Shown: piece by piece, positions 1 to 5,545 of the stretch
Layout: each line of letters starts with the position of its first letter
Position numbering within the stretch: position 1 is the first letter of the stretch
Source: an uncultured Propioniciclava sp.
Lineage (GTDB): Bacteria > Actinomycetota > Actinomycetes > Propionibacteriales > Propionibacteriaceae
NCBI GenBank assembly: GCA_937872005.1
Contig: CALMPQ010000250.1
Location: forward strand, 1 to 8,538
Direction: 5' to 3'
DNA length: 8,538 nt
The notes under the pieces: model-generated
Databases searched by the model: none
What the model was told of the DNA's origin: nothing
What the model saw: the letters and a program-made list of their open reading frames with translations, nothing else
Program-made: the position numbers and the translations under genes

Positions 1-878
1 AGGCGGTCGGCCGCGGTGCGGGGCCGGTCGACGGAGTCGGGCGCGTCGGCTCCGGGCTGCGCGCGCCAGTTCGTCAGGAGCGACTCCACCTGGAGCCCCT
101 CGACGATCGCCCTCATCGCGCAGGCGGCCACGGAAGCCCCCACCGAGCAGCCCACCCCCACCGGGCCGTCGCCGCGCTGGACGAGCGCCGTGACGGCGGG
201 TACCCCCGTGATGGTCGGCAGAATCCCCATCCTGGCCGTGGCCCCGTGGTCGCGCAGGATGGTTCCGAGCGCATCGAGGTGAGCGCGCGCGTCCGGATCG
301 GCGGTCGAGGCGACCTCGACGAGGTCCACCCGGTGGGGCGTCGTGATCCCCTGCCACGCTCGCTCGAAGGCGTCCCGTTCGACCAGTTCGAGGGTGGCGC
401 GCACGAGCGCGCGGTCCCGGCCGAGTGCGCTGGCGGCCCCAGACGGCGTCTGGTCGGCCTGGTCGCCCAGCCCGGCGCCGGGGTAGTCGACCGCGACCCG
501 GGGAACGGCGCACGGTTCCCCCGTGGCCAGGCGGGTCGCCGGGTACGTCGGCCCACCTGGGGGCAGGTCTCCCACGACCCCATGGGTGGCGAGTTCGTCC
601 GTCACCTCCGGCAGCCCGGGGCTCGGCCCGATCTCGGTCCCGACGGCGGGGGCCAGGGCGTACCGTTCGACCGCCTCGCCGACGCCGCGCACCCACGCAT
701 TGCCCCGGCTCAACCCGGCCGCGCCCACGACGCTCGCCGAGTACGAGCCGCCCGCGGGGACGTCCTGGCGGAGCGAGACGGCGGCCAGCCACAGGGGCAG
801 CCCCTCGTTCGGCGGCAGCAGGGTTGCCCCCTCGGCGATGCCGAACTCGGGCGACACGACCGCGTACTCAGGCCGCAT
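1..878 (-). CDS. YcaO-domain protein, putative RiPP backbone-modifying enzyme (3' end outside window)
   Basis: 292 codons from the N-terminus are visible. YcaO enzymes use ATP to activate a peptide backbone amide, giving azolines, thioamides or amidines. Three blocks support the call: G-E-A-V-E-R-Y at residues 67-73; T-L-E-L-V-E-R-D-A-F at 162-171, after a Gly/Ala-rich loop T-P-S-G-A-A-S (144-150); and G-V-G-C-S-V-G-A-S-V-A-A-C with R-A-I-V-E-G-L-Q at 241-263. Their Glu/Gln residues (E68, E71, E164, E167, E260, Q263) sit where family members bind ATP and Mg. The ATG at 878-876 is preceded by GGGGAG six bases upstream, and the gene overlaps the end of the LanKC gene by 11 bases, so it is co-translated with it. 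The C-terminus, where azoline-forming members carry a Pro-rich tail, is outside the window. No E1-like or TfuA partner is visible, so azoline versus thioamide chemistry cannot be decided. Family call is firm; substrate is inferred from context. Confidence 0.88.
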   Translation of the reverse strand, partial: MRPEYAVVSPEFGIAEGATLLPPNEGLPLWLAAVSLRQDVPAGGSYSASVVGAAGLSRGNAWVRGVGEAVERYALAPAVGTEIGPSPGLPEVTDELATHGVVGDLPPGGPTYPATRLATGEPCAVPRVAVDYPGAGLGDQADQTPSGAASALGRDRALVRATLELVERDAFERAWQGITTPHRVDLVEVASTADPDARAHLDALGTILRDHGATARMGILPTITGVPAVTALVQRGDGPVGVGCSVGASVAACAMRAIVEGLQVESLLTNWRAQPGADAPDSVDRPRTAADR

Positions 879-3207
879 GTCGGTCTCCCCGCAGGAGGGC
901 GTCGGCCAGCACGTGGCCGGCCGTGCCGTGCTCGAGGTCGTCGGCGGGCCCACCCGCATGCACGTCGTGCAGCGCCGAGCCGCAGCCGGCGGTCCAGGCC
1001 GTCGCGTGGCGCGCCCACACCGCATGGGCCGGCGCAAACGCATCGGGACGCCGCCTCGCCAACGCGGCCAATCCCACCAGGGTGCCCGCCAGGCCTTGGG
1101 CCAGGCCCCCGTCCCGGTGCCGGATCCCGCCGAGGGCGAGGGATCGGGCCCGGTCGGCCACGGCGTCCAGCGCGTCGTCGGGCCCGGTGGCCAGGGCGAG
1201 GAACCAGCCCCCCAGTCCCTCGAGGCCGCCGGTCCGGTGCTCGTCGGAGTCGGGGGGTGGCGTCAGGAAGGCGGCGGCACGCCCCGCAGTTCCGGGCGCC
1301 CCGGCATGCGCGAGGGCGTGCCAGGCCAGGGCGATCCCGGCATCGCCGGTCAGGAGGCCACGACCGCCGGTCGTGCCGGGCGCGATGGCGTCCAACGCAG
1401 GCAGGAGGTCAGCCAGCAGGGTGTCGCCGGCCGGCCACGGGGTGGAGGTGCCGCGCAGCACACCGTGGGCGAGCGCGATCCCGGCCACACCGTGCCACAG
1501 GTGCGGCTCGACGCCGCGCCGGAGGTGGTCGGTGGTGGCGGTGGCCCAGGCGTCCCGGTCGACATCGACCCCGGCCAGGGCGAGGGCCAGCGCGACCCCG
1601 GCCGCGCCGGTGGACAGACTGGGGTCCCGCCGCGCCAGGGCAGGGAGTGCCGCGACCAGACGGTCGGCGAGCGCGACCGGAACCGTGAGGTCGGGGTGCA
1701 GGGCGAGGGCCAGCGCCACGCCGGCCAGCCCGCGCCCGAGACCGAGGCCCGTGGTCCCGGCGGGGAGGTGGTTCGTCCCGGCCTGGGCGCGCGCGGCCAG
1801 GCCCGGCCCGAAGCCCGCCGCGGGGTCGCCCACGGCAACGGCCGCCGCCGGGTCGGGGTGGGTGTGTGCGTCGAGGCGGGCAAGGGTGTCCGACCCGAAG
1901 TGGTCGACGATCCACCGGCGCACCCAGGAGCGGCGGGCGGGATCCGCCCACCCGGCCACGGTGGGGGCGAGCAGGGCGTGCGCGAGCACCCGGTGGGCGT
2001 ACCGGTCCCGCTCGAGGCCCTCGACGCCCTCGCCGGCGAGGTAGTCGGGCACGATGAGCGGGGGCGGGCCGGGGCGGTCGCGACGGGTCAGGGTCTCGAG
2101 GTCGAACAGCTTCAGGCTGCCGTCGGCATCACTGACGAACAGGTTGCCGGGGTGCAGGTCGTGGACGAGCAGCCCGCGGTCGTGGACGACGCCGAGCAGG
2201 GCGGCCGTGTCGTCGAGCATCCCCAGCGCCCACGCCTCGTGGGCGTCGCGCTCTTGCCGGTCCGGGCGGCCGGTGTGGTGCCAGGGCCAGCGGGCGACGT
2301 GGTGCTGGGCGAGGGTCCGCCCCTGCAGCATCTCGCGGACGAGGTAGGCGTGTCGGGTCCCCCGGTGGAAGCCCAGCACCCGTGGGACGGCCCCCGTGCC
2401 CTGGAGCGCCTCGAAGAACTCGAACTCACCCTCGAGGCGCGTGGCCGCGTCGATGCCCGCCCCGTCCAGGGCGGCGTGCGGCCGGCCCTCCTTGACCAGG
2501 ACGACCTCACCGGTGTCGCGCATGTGCGCCTCGTACACCCCGCCGGCGTTGCTGAAGTGCAGCGCCCGACGGATGCCGCACGGCAGGTTGGTGCGTCGGG
2601 CACCACGCTCGGCGAGGAACGGTTCGGCCCACTCGGGCAGGCTCACCCACGGCGGCAGCACCCAGCGCGCACGGCCCTCGTCGACGACCACGCGTCCATC
2701 GGGGGCGCGCAGGGCGAGCCGCCGCTGCCCGTCCCGGAACGTCCACGCCTCCTCGAAGGCGCCGTACCGGATGAACACGGGTTCGGGGCCGCACCGCAGG
2801 TCGGTCAGGATGTCGGGCCCGTCGGTCCCCCGCGTCCGGTCGCGCAGGTCGGCCACGACGCGACCGAGGGTGTCCGCGTCGCCGGCGTAGATGCAGCCGA
2901 GCTTGCCCGACACCGACCGCAGGGTGCCCTTGCTGTTGCTGCGGCGGGCGTCCAGCGCGGTGGGCAGGAACTTGAACACGAGCCCGTGGGCGGCGGCGAC
3001 GTCGCGCAGGGCGTCGACCACCGCCGTCACGTGCTCGGGGGCGGCGCTGACGTGCGCCTTCCAGCCGGCCGGCGGCAGCGTGGCCCCGGGCGGCGAGCAC
3101 TGGACCCAGCCCCGTTCGGTCACCACGCTCCACCCGGCCTCTCGCAGCACGGTCACGTCCGTGAGCAGCGTCTCGGGGGCCGGCGCCGGCGTCGCCACGA
3201 CGGTCAC
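868..3207 (-). CDS. lanKC: Class III lanthionine synthetase-like protein (lyase-kinase-LanC; LanC zinc site absent)
   Basis: 779 residues, slightly short for LanKC (usually about 850-900). Domains in order: an N-terminal phosphoSer/Thr lyase region (about 25-155) with G-W-K-A-H-V-S-A at 48-55, V-F-K-F near 77-80, the S-N-S-K-G...S-V-S-G-K-L block at 90-103 and I-R-Y-G-A-F at 146-151; a Ser/Thr kinase (about 210-450) with glycine loop F-S-N-A-G-G-V-Y at 218-225, Lys239 in V-L-V-K, catalytic loop H-D-L-H-P-G-N at 349-355 and metal motif F-D-L-E at 368-371; then a LanC-like region (about 485-779) of repeated Gly-Ala helices. The LanC part has a single Cys (742) and no W-C-x-G or C-H-G motif, so zinc-dependent thiol addition is not expected. 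The lyase and kinase look intact, so Ser/Thr phosphorylation and elimination to Dha/Dhb is the likely job. Start GTG at 3207-3205 overlaps the protease stop (GTGA) with GGAGG eight bases upstream. An in-frame extension upstream only shadows the protease gene. Confidence 0.9.
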   Translation of the reverse strand: MTVVATPAPAPETLLTDVTVLREAGWSVVTERGWVQCSPPGATLPPAGWKAHVSAAPEHVTAVVDALRDVAAAHGLVFKFLPTALDARRSNSKGTLRSVSGKLGCIYAGDADTLGRVVADLRDRTRGTDGPDILTDLRCGPEPVFIRYGAFEEAWTFRDGQRRLALRAPDGRVVVDEGRARWVLPPWVSLPEWAEPFLAERGARRTNLPCGIRRALHFSNAGGVYEAHMRDTGEVVLVKEGRPHAALDGAGIDAATRLEGEFEFFEALQGTGAVPRVLGFHRGTRHAYLVREMLQGRTLAQHHVARWPWHHTGRPDRQERDAHEAWALGMLDDTAALLGVVHDRGLLVHDLHPGNLFVSDADGSLKLFDLETLTRRDRPGPPPLIVPDYLAGEGVEGLERDRYAHRVLAHALLAPTVAGWADPARRSWVRRWIVDHFGSDTLARLDAHTHPDPAAAVAVGDPAAGFGPGLAARAQAGTNHLPAGTTGLGLGRGLAGVALALALHPDLTVPVALADRLVAALPALARRDPSLSTGAAGVALALALAGVDVDRDAWATATTDHLRRGVEPHLWHGVAGIALAHGVLRGTSTPWPAGDTLLADLLPALDAIAPGTTGGRGLLTGDAGIALAWHALAHAGAPGTAGRAAAFLTPPPDSDEHRTGGLEGLGGWFLALATGPDDALDAVADRARSLALGGIRHRDGGLAQGLAGTLVGLAALARRRPDAFAPAHAVWARHATAWTAGCGSALHDVHAGGPADDLEHGTAGHVLADALLRGDRHAA

Positions 3208-4865
3208 CACCCACACCTCCAGACGCGGTGGAAGACGACCTGGGCCAGCGGGGCGCTCGGCAGTTGCACCGTGCCGACGCCCGCCTCCAACGGGACGTCC
3301 CCGCCCTCGACGTGGACGCCCTGGGCCAGGCCGACGGTCCGGGGGGCGTCCGGCCAGGTGACGGGCACCGTCGCGACGGTGGACACCTCCGTCCGGTGGG
3401 TCCGCGGGTCGGTCACGCCGCGTCCCACCGGCTGCTGCAGGAGGACGCCGTTGGTCGACAGGCGCACCGGGGCGGAGCGGTCGGGGATGAAGCAGTGGTC
3501 CGCCTGCCCGTAGACGACCTGCAGGCTGTCGTCCGGCGTGCGGGTGACCGCGACCGCGAGTTCCTCCTGCACGGGCAGCATCCCGACGCCCACGAGTCCG
3601 GCTGTGATCGACGCGGCGAGCGCCGGCACCCCGAATCGGGCGCGGGGGCCAGTCAGCGCGCGGCACACGATGGCCCAGCCGCTGCGCAGCAGGACGCCGA
3701 GGGCGTAGCCAGCGAGCCCCACCACGATGAGGACGCCGACGATCCCCCAGGTGGACAGCGTGTTGAGCAGGCGACCCAGGACCACGACCGAGATCACCAG
3801 GGGCGTGAAGGTCGTGAAGAAGCCGAAGAAGCGGATCCAGGGGGCCTCGTCGCTGGGTCGGGTCCCGCCCACGAGGGCGGCCAGGTCATCGGCGAACGCG
3901 GCGAGGGAGCGCTTGAGGAGGAAGGGGGTCTCGGTGAGGGTCGCGACCAGGAGGTAGCCGTCCAGCTTCACGAACGGCAGCAGGTTGATCGACCCCGCGA
4001 TCCACACGACGAGGCCCGCGAGGGTGGCCAGCCCGCCGTCGGGGCCGCGGTACGTGCCCCACAGGATGAGGAGCCCACCCACGGTGAACTGGCTCATCAT
4101 CCCGGCCAGGATGACGAGGGCCCGCGACGGCCGGGGCAGCGCCCAGACGTCGGTCACCTCGCAGTAGGCCGCGGGCATGAAGAAGAACAGCATGAGGCCG
4201 AATCGGCGTGGCCGACCCCCCACGGCGACGAGCGAGCCACCGTGGGACAGTTCGTGGATCACGGTGCTCAGCCACGTGATCAGGACGACGAGCCCCAGGT
4301 CGACCGGGCTGACGGGTGAGCCGAGCGCGGTGGCCACCACGCCGGGGTCGAGCGCGAGCACGCCGACGGCGGCCAGCCCGATCAGCAGCCCCAACACGAT
4401 GCCGGGCACCGACCAGATGGCCTTCGCCAGGCGCGTGGCGCGGTCGCCCACCCGTTGGGGGCGCCAGAGGTCGAGTTGGATGGCGAACAGGTCGTGGTAG
4501 CGCAGCCGGGCCGCCTTGGTGACCACCGTGTCCGCGGTCAGGAGGCAGTCGAGCTCGCCCAGGCGGGCGACGACCTTGTCCACGTGCTCGGCGCGCCACG
4601 AGGCGCCGGGCGGGGCCATGTCGGGGATCCGGTCGGGGGACGCCCCCGCGGCCAGGAACTGCGTGATGAGGGCGAAGTCGTGCCCCACCTTCAGGCGCCG
4701 TCCGGTGGGGGTGTCGAGCAGCCAGGCGGCCGAGACGTCGCGCAGCCGGGAGAGCTGGACCTCCTCCCGGAGGACGACGGGCGCCACGGCCGGGGCGGTC
4801 ACGGCGCCCACCTCCGGGGGCACATCAGCGGGGCCCGCGGCGTCCGCGTTGCCTTGACTTGGCAC
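3204..4865 (-). CDS. mpaP: Daptide-type membrane M50 metalloprotease with N-terminal RRE-like domain
   Basis: 553 residues from the chosen GTG. In this class the membrane metalloprotease is thought to remove the leader from the modified precursor. After a low-complexity N-terminus, residues about 36-112 look like a PqqD-like winged-helix recognition domain (W-L-L-D-T-P-T-G at 48-55, L-K-V-G-H-D-F at 58-64, the helix ending L-G-E-L-D-C-L-L). Hydrophobic segments follow near 150-175, 188-204, 222-240, 248-270, 283-299, 345-365, 373-395 and 412-431. The zinc site is H-E-L-S-H at 204-208 inside a membrane helix. A second motif, N-L-L-P-F-V-K-L-D-G at 294-303, probably supplies the third ligand (Asp302), as in site-2-type proteases. 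The last 120 residues are soluble, presumably extracytoplasmic. The start is uncertain: GTG at 4865 has only a weak AGGT upstream, and other GTG codons follow within 25 residues. An ATG at 5111 would run through the third precursor gene and is unlikely. The protease overlaps LanKC by 4 bases. Confidence 0.85.
   Translation of the reverse strand: MPSQGNADAAGPADVPPEVGAVTAPAVAPVVLREEVQLSRLRDVSAAWLLDTPTGRRLKVGHDFALITQFLAAGASPDRIPDMAPPGASWRAEHVDKVVARLGELDCLLTADTVVTKAARLRYHDLFAIQLDLWRPQRVGDRATRLAKAIWSVPGIVLGLLIGLAAVGVLALDPGVVATALGSPVSPVDLGLVVLITWLSTVIHELSHGGSLVAVGGRPRRFGLMLFFFMPAAYCEVTDVWALPRPSRALVILAGMMSQFTVGGLLILWGTYRGPDGGLATLAGLVVWIAGSINLLPFVKLDGYLLVATLTETPFLLKRSLAAFADDLAALVGGTRPSDEAPWIRFFGFFTTFTPLVISVVVLGRLLNTLSTWGIVGVLIVVGLAGYALGVLLRSGWAIVCRALTGPRARFGVPALAASITAGLVGVGMLPVQEELAVAVTRTPDDSLQVVYGQADHCFIPDRSAPVRLSTNGVLLQQPVGRGVTDPRTHRTEVSTVATVPVTWPDAPRTVGLAQGVHVEGGDVPLEAGVGTVQLPSAPLAQVVFHRVWRCGW
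3216..3220 (-). promoter_or_regulatory. Ribosome binding site deciding the LanKC start
   Basis: GGAGG reads on the minus strand and ends eight bases before GTG at 3207-3205. Several in-frame GTG codons lie close together here. This spacing, and the 4-base GTGA overlap with the upstream stop codon, favour the last of them (V-T-V-V-A-T-P). Confidence 0.65.
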
Positions 4866-4907
4866 TGATTGACCTGATGCACTGAACTCTCCAACTGTCA
4901 GATGGGT

Positions 4908-4936
4908 GGCGGGGGTCGGTTCCGACGACCCCCGCC
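4908..4936 (-). terminator. Perfect 11-bp GC hairpin after the precursor genes (candidate attenuator or RNA-stabilising stem)
   Basis: On the minus strand GGCGGGGGTCG and CGACCCCCGCC form an uninterrupted 11-bp stem around a 7-base loop, in the 97-base gap between the third precursor stop and the protease start. No run of T follows, so it is not a canonical intrinsic terminator. Its position between highly translated substrate genes and enzyme genes suggests partial termination, or protection of the upstream mRNA against 3' decay. The structure is read directly; the role is inferred. Confidence 0.6.
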
Positions 4937-4962
4937 TCCTGTTGTTTCCGGTCGGTGACGGA

Positions 4963-5118
4963 TCAGGTGATGGCGACGCCAACACTGATGCCCGCACCCA
5001 GCGACACCATGGCGGAGATGATGGAATCCCAGCCGGGCGCATCCATCTCCTCGAGCTCCTGGGCCTCCAACTCGGTGTCGACACCGGCCGGGACCCGAGT
5101 GTTCTCGTCATGGCTCAC
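4963..5118 (-). CDS. mpaA3: Daptide precursor peptide 3 (divergent copy)
   Basis: A 51-residue precursor starting at GTG (5118-5116), with AGGAGGTGA ideally placed upstream. The leader keeps T-E-L-E-A-Q-E-L-E-E-M-D-A-P-G-W at residues 15-30, but residues 2-14 differ from the other copies and include V-P-A-G-V-D. The predicted core after the A-P-G-W block is hydrophobic, with Ser32, Ser35, Ser39 and Ser45, no Cys, Met37, and the conserved end G-V-A-I-T. Thr51 is the expected site of the daptide oxidative decarboxylation, transamination and dimethylation. The exact cleavage point is unknown and is placed near A-P-G-W only because conservation changes there. It lies 55 bases downstream of copy 2. 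The different core suggests a distinct mature peptide rather than a gene-dosage copy. Confidence 0.9.
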   Translation of the reverse strand: MSHDENTRVPAGVDTELEAQELEEMDAPGWDSIISAMVSLGAGISVGVAIT

Positions 5119-5123
5119 GTGAA

Positions 5124-5132
5124 TCACCTCCT
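5124..5132 (-). promoter_or_regulatory. Strong Shine-Dalgarno of precursor 3
   Basis: AGGAGGTGA on the minus strand matches the 16S anti-Shine-Dalgarno over nine bases. GGAGG ends eight bases before GTG at 5118. This fixes the GTG as the start and rejects the out-of-frame ATG at 5111. Confidence 0.8.
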
Positions 5133-5146
5133 CACTGTCCTGCGCT

Positions 5147-5162
5147 GGTGCCTTGCGGCACC
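5147..5162 (-). other. Small hairpin with GCAA tetraloop in the spacer between precursors 2 and 3
   Basis: On the minus strand GGTGCC-GCAA-GGCACC forms a perfect 6-bp stem closed by a GNRA-type tetraloop, lying 11 bases after the stop codon of precursor 2 and 14 bases before the Shine-Dalgarno of precursor 3. It could mark an mRNA processing or stabilising element between the two genes. The structure is seen; the function is a guess. Confidence 0.45.
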
Positions 5163-5173
5163 GGGTGTCGGAG

Positions 5174-5326
5174 TTACGTGATCGCCACGCTGAGGCTGAT
5201 GCCGCCAGCCAGCGAGATGGCGGACGAGATGACGACGTCCCAACCGGGGGCCTCCATCTCCTCGAGCTCCTGGGCCTCCAGCTCGGTCTCGACGACCTCG
5301 GGCTGGGTGTTCTCGATGTTGGACAT
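5174..5326 (-). CDS. mpaA2: Daptide precursor peptide 2
   Basis: A 50-residue peptide with ATG at 5326-5324 and TAA stop. It differs from copy 1 at only four positions (Ile4, Gln8, Asp30, Ile33). The acidic leader ends in T-E-L-E-A-Q-E-L-E-E-M-E-A-P-G-W (residues 14-29), probably a helix bound by the recognition domain. The predicted core, from about residue 29 or 30, is hydrophobic with five Ser (34, 35, 38, 44, 46), a central Gly41-Gly42, no Cys, and the end S-V-A-I-T. Thr50 is the expected substrate of the MpaB, MpaC and MpaM homologues encoded upstream; the Ser residues are candidate LanKC targets. Confidence 0.93.
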   Translation of the reverse strand: MSNIENTQPEVVETELEAQELEEMEAPGWDVVISSAISLAGGISLSVAIT

Positions 5327-5330
5327 TGGT

Positions 5331-5340
5331 TCACCTCCTT
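5331..5340 (-). promoter_or_regulatory. Consensus Shine-Dalgarno of precursor 2
   Basis: AAGGAGGTGA on the minus strand is a 10-base perfect complement to the usual 16S rRNA 3' end, placed just before ATG 5326. It is the strongest ribosome site in the window and indicates high substrate expression. Confidence 0.8.
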
Positions 5341-5379
5341 CGTTGTTCGAACGGTCCGGTTGACGGGTGCGGTTCACCA

Positions 5380-5532
5380 TCAGGTGATGGCGACGCTGAG
5401 GCTGATGCCTCCGGCCAGCGAGATGGCGGACGAGACGACGACCTCCCAACCGGGGGCCTCCATCTCCTCGAGCTCCTGGGCCTCCAGCTCGGTCTCGACG
5501 ACCTCCGGCTTGGTGTTCTCGAAGTTGGACAT
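5380..5532 (-). CDS. mpaA1: Daptide precursor peptide 1
   Basis: A 50-residue peptide with ATG at 5532-5530 and TGA stop, the first of three tandem precursor genes. The leader carries the shared T-E-L-E-A-Q-E-L-E-E-M-E-A-P-G-W block at 14-29. The core is E-V-V-V-S-S-A-I-S-L, then A-G-G, then I-S-L-S-V-A-I-T, with Ser at 34, 35, 38, 44 and 46 and no Cys. The C-terminal Thr50 matches the daptide rule that the terminal Thr becomes the dimethylated diamine. It begins five bases after the dehydrogenase stop codon, which itself sits inside this gene's Shine-Dalgarno, so its translation is coupled to that gene. The family call rests on length, leader, V-A-I-T terminus and flanking MpaB, MpaC and MpaM homologues. 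Confidence 0.94.
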   Translation of the reverse strand: MSNFENTKPEVVETELEAQELEEMEAPGWEVVVSSAISLAGGISLSVAIT

Positions 5533-5537
5533 TGTGT

Positions 5538-5545
5538 TCACCTCC
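5538..5545 (-). promoter_or_regulatory. Shine-Dalgarno of precursor 1, containing the dehydrogenase stop codon
   Basis: GGAGGTGA on the minus strand, preceded by GGGGA; its TGA (5540-5538) is the stop of the dehydrogenase gene. A terminating ribosome therefore sits on the initiation site of the first precursor at ATG 5532. Confidence 0.75.

Larger units (their letters stand above)
4963..5532 (-). repeat. Tandem array of three diverged precursor-gene units (about 207-base period)
   Basis: Three start codons lie at 5532, 5326 and 5118, giving unit spacings of 206 and 208 bases. Copies 1 and 2 differ at 11 of 153 positions (about 93% identical) and share an uninterrupted block of 62 bases over the leader. 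Copy 3 keeps the leader block and V-A-I-T end but diverges elsewhere. The pattern fits one old and one recent duplication, or conversion between copies 1 and 2. Confidence 0.85.

Noticed and set aside
523..3513. Plus-strand open frame of about 996 codons opposite the YcaO, LanKC and protease genes
   Set aside because: Antisense frames stay open in very GC-rich DNA. Its translation is Gly/Arg/Pro-rich low complexity with no family motif, while the minus strand carries clear YcaO, LanKC and protease motifs.
3208..3666. N-terminal extension of the LanKC frame by 153 codons
   Set aside because: It lies entirely over the protease C-terminus, is Arg/Gly-rich without LanKC features, and the GTG at 3207 has a ribosome site and the operon's usual 4-base overlap.
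4866..5111. Protease start at ATG 5111
   Set aside because: It would run out of frame through precursor 3, whose leader and core are clearly real, and adds a Pro/Ser/Arg-rich shadow with no ribosome site.
5327..5379. Direct repeat GGTTCACC (5328-5335, 5371-5378) and palindrome GTTCGAAC in the spacer between precursors 1 and 2 as an operator
   Set aside because: One repeat copy overlaps the precursor 2 ribosome site and the palindrome is only 8 bases, with no nearby promoter; chance or duplication residue explains both.
4963..5532. Precursors as ordinary class III lanthipeptides with thioether rings
   Set aside because: No precursor contains Cys and the LanC-like domain lacks zinc ligands, so thioether rings cannot be supported.
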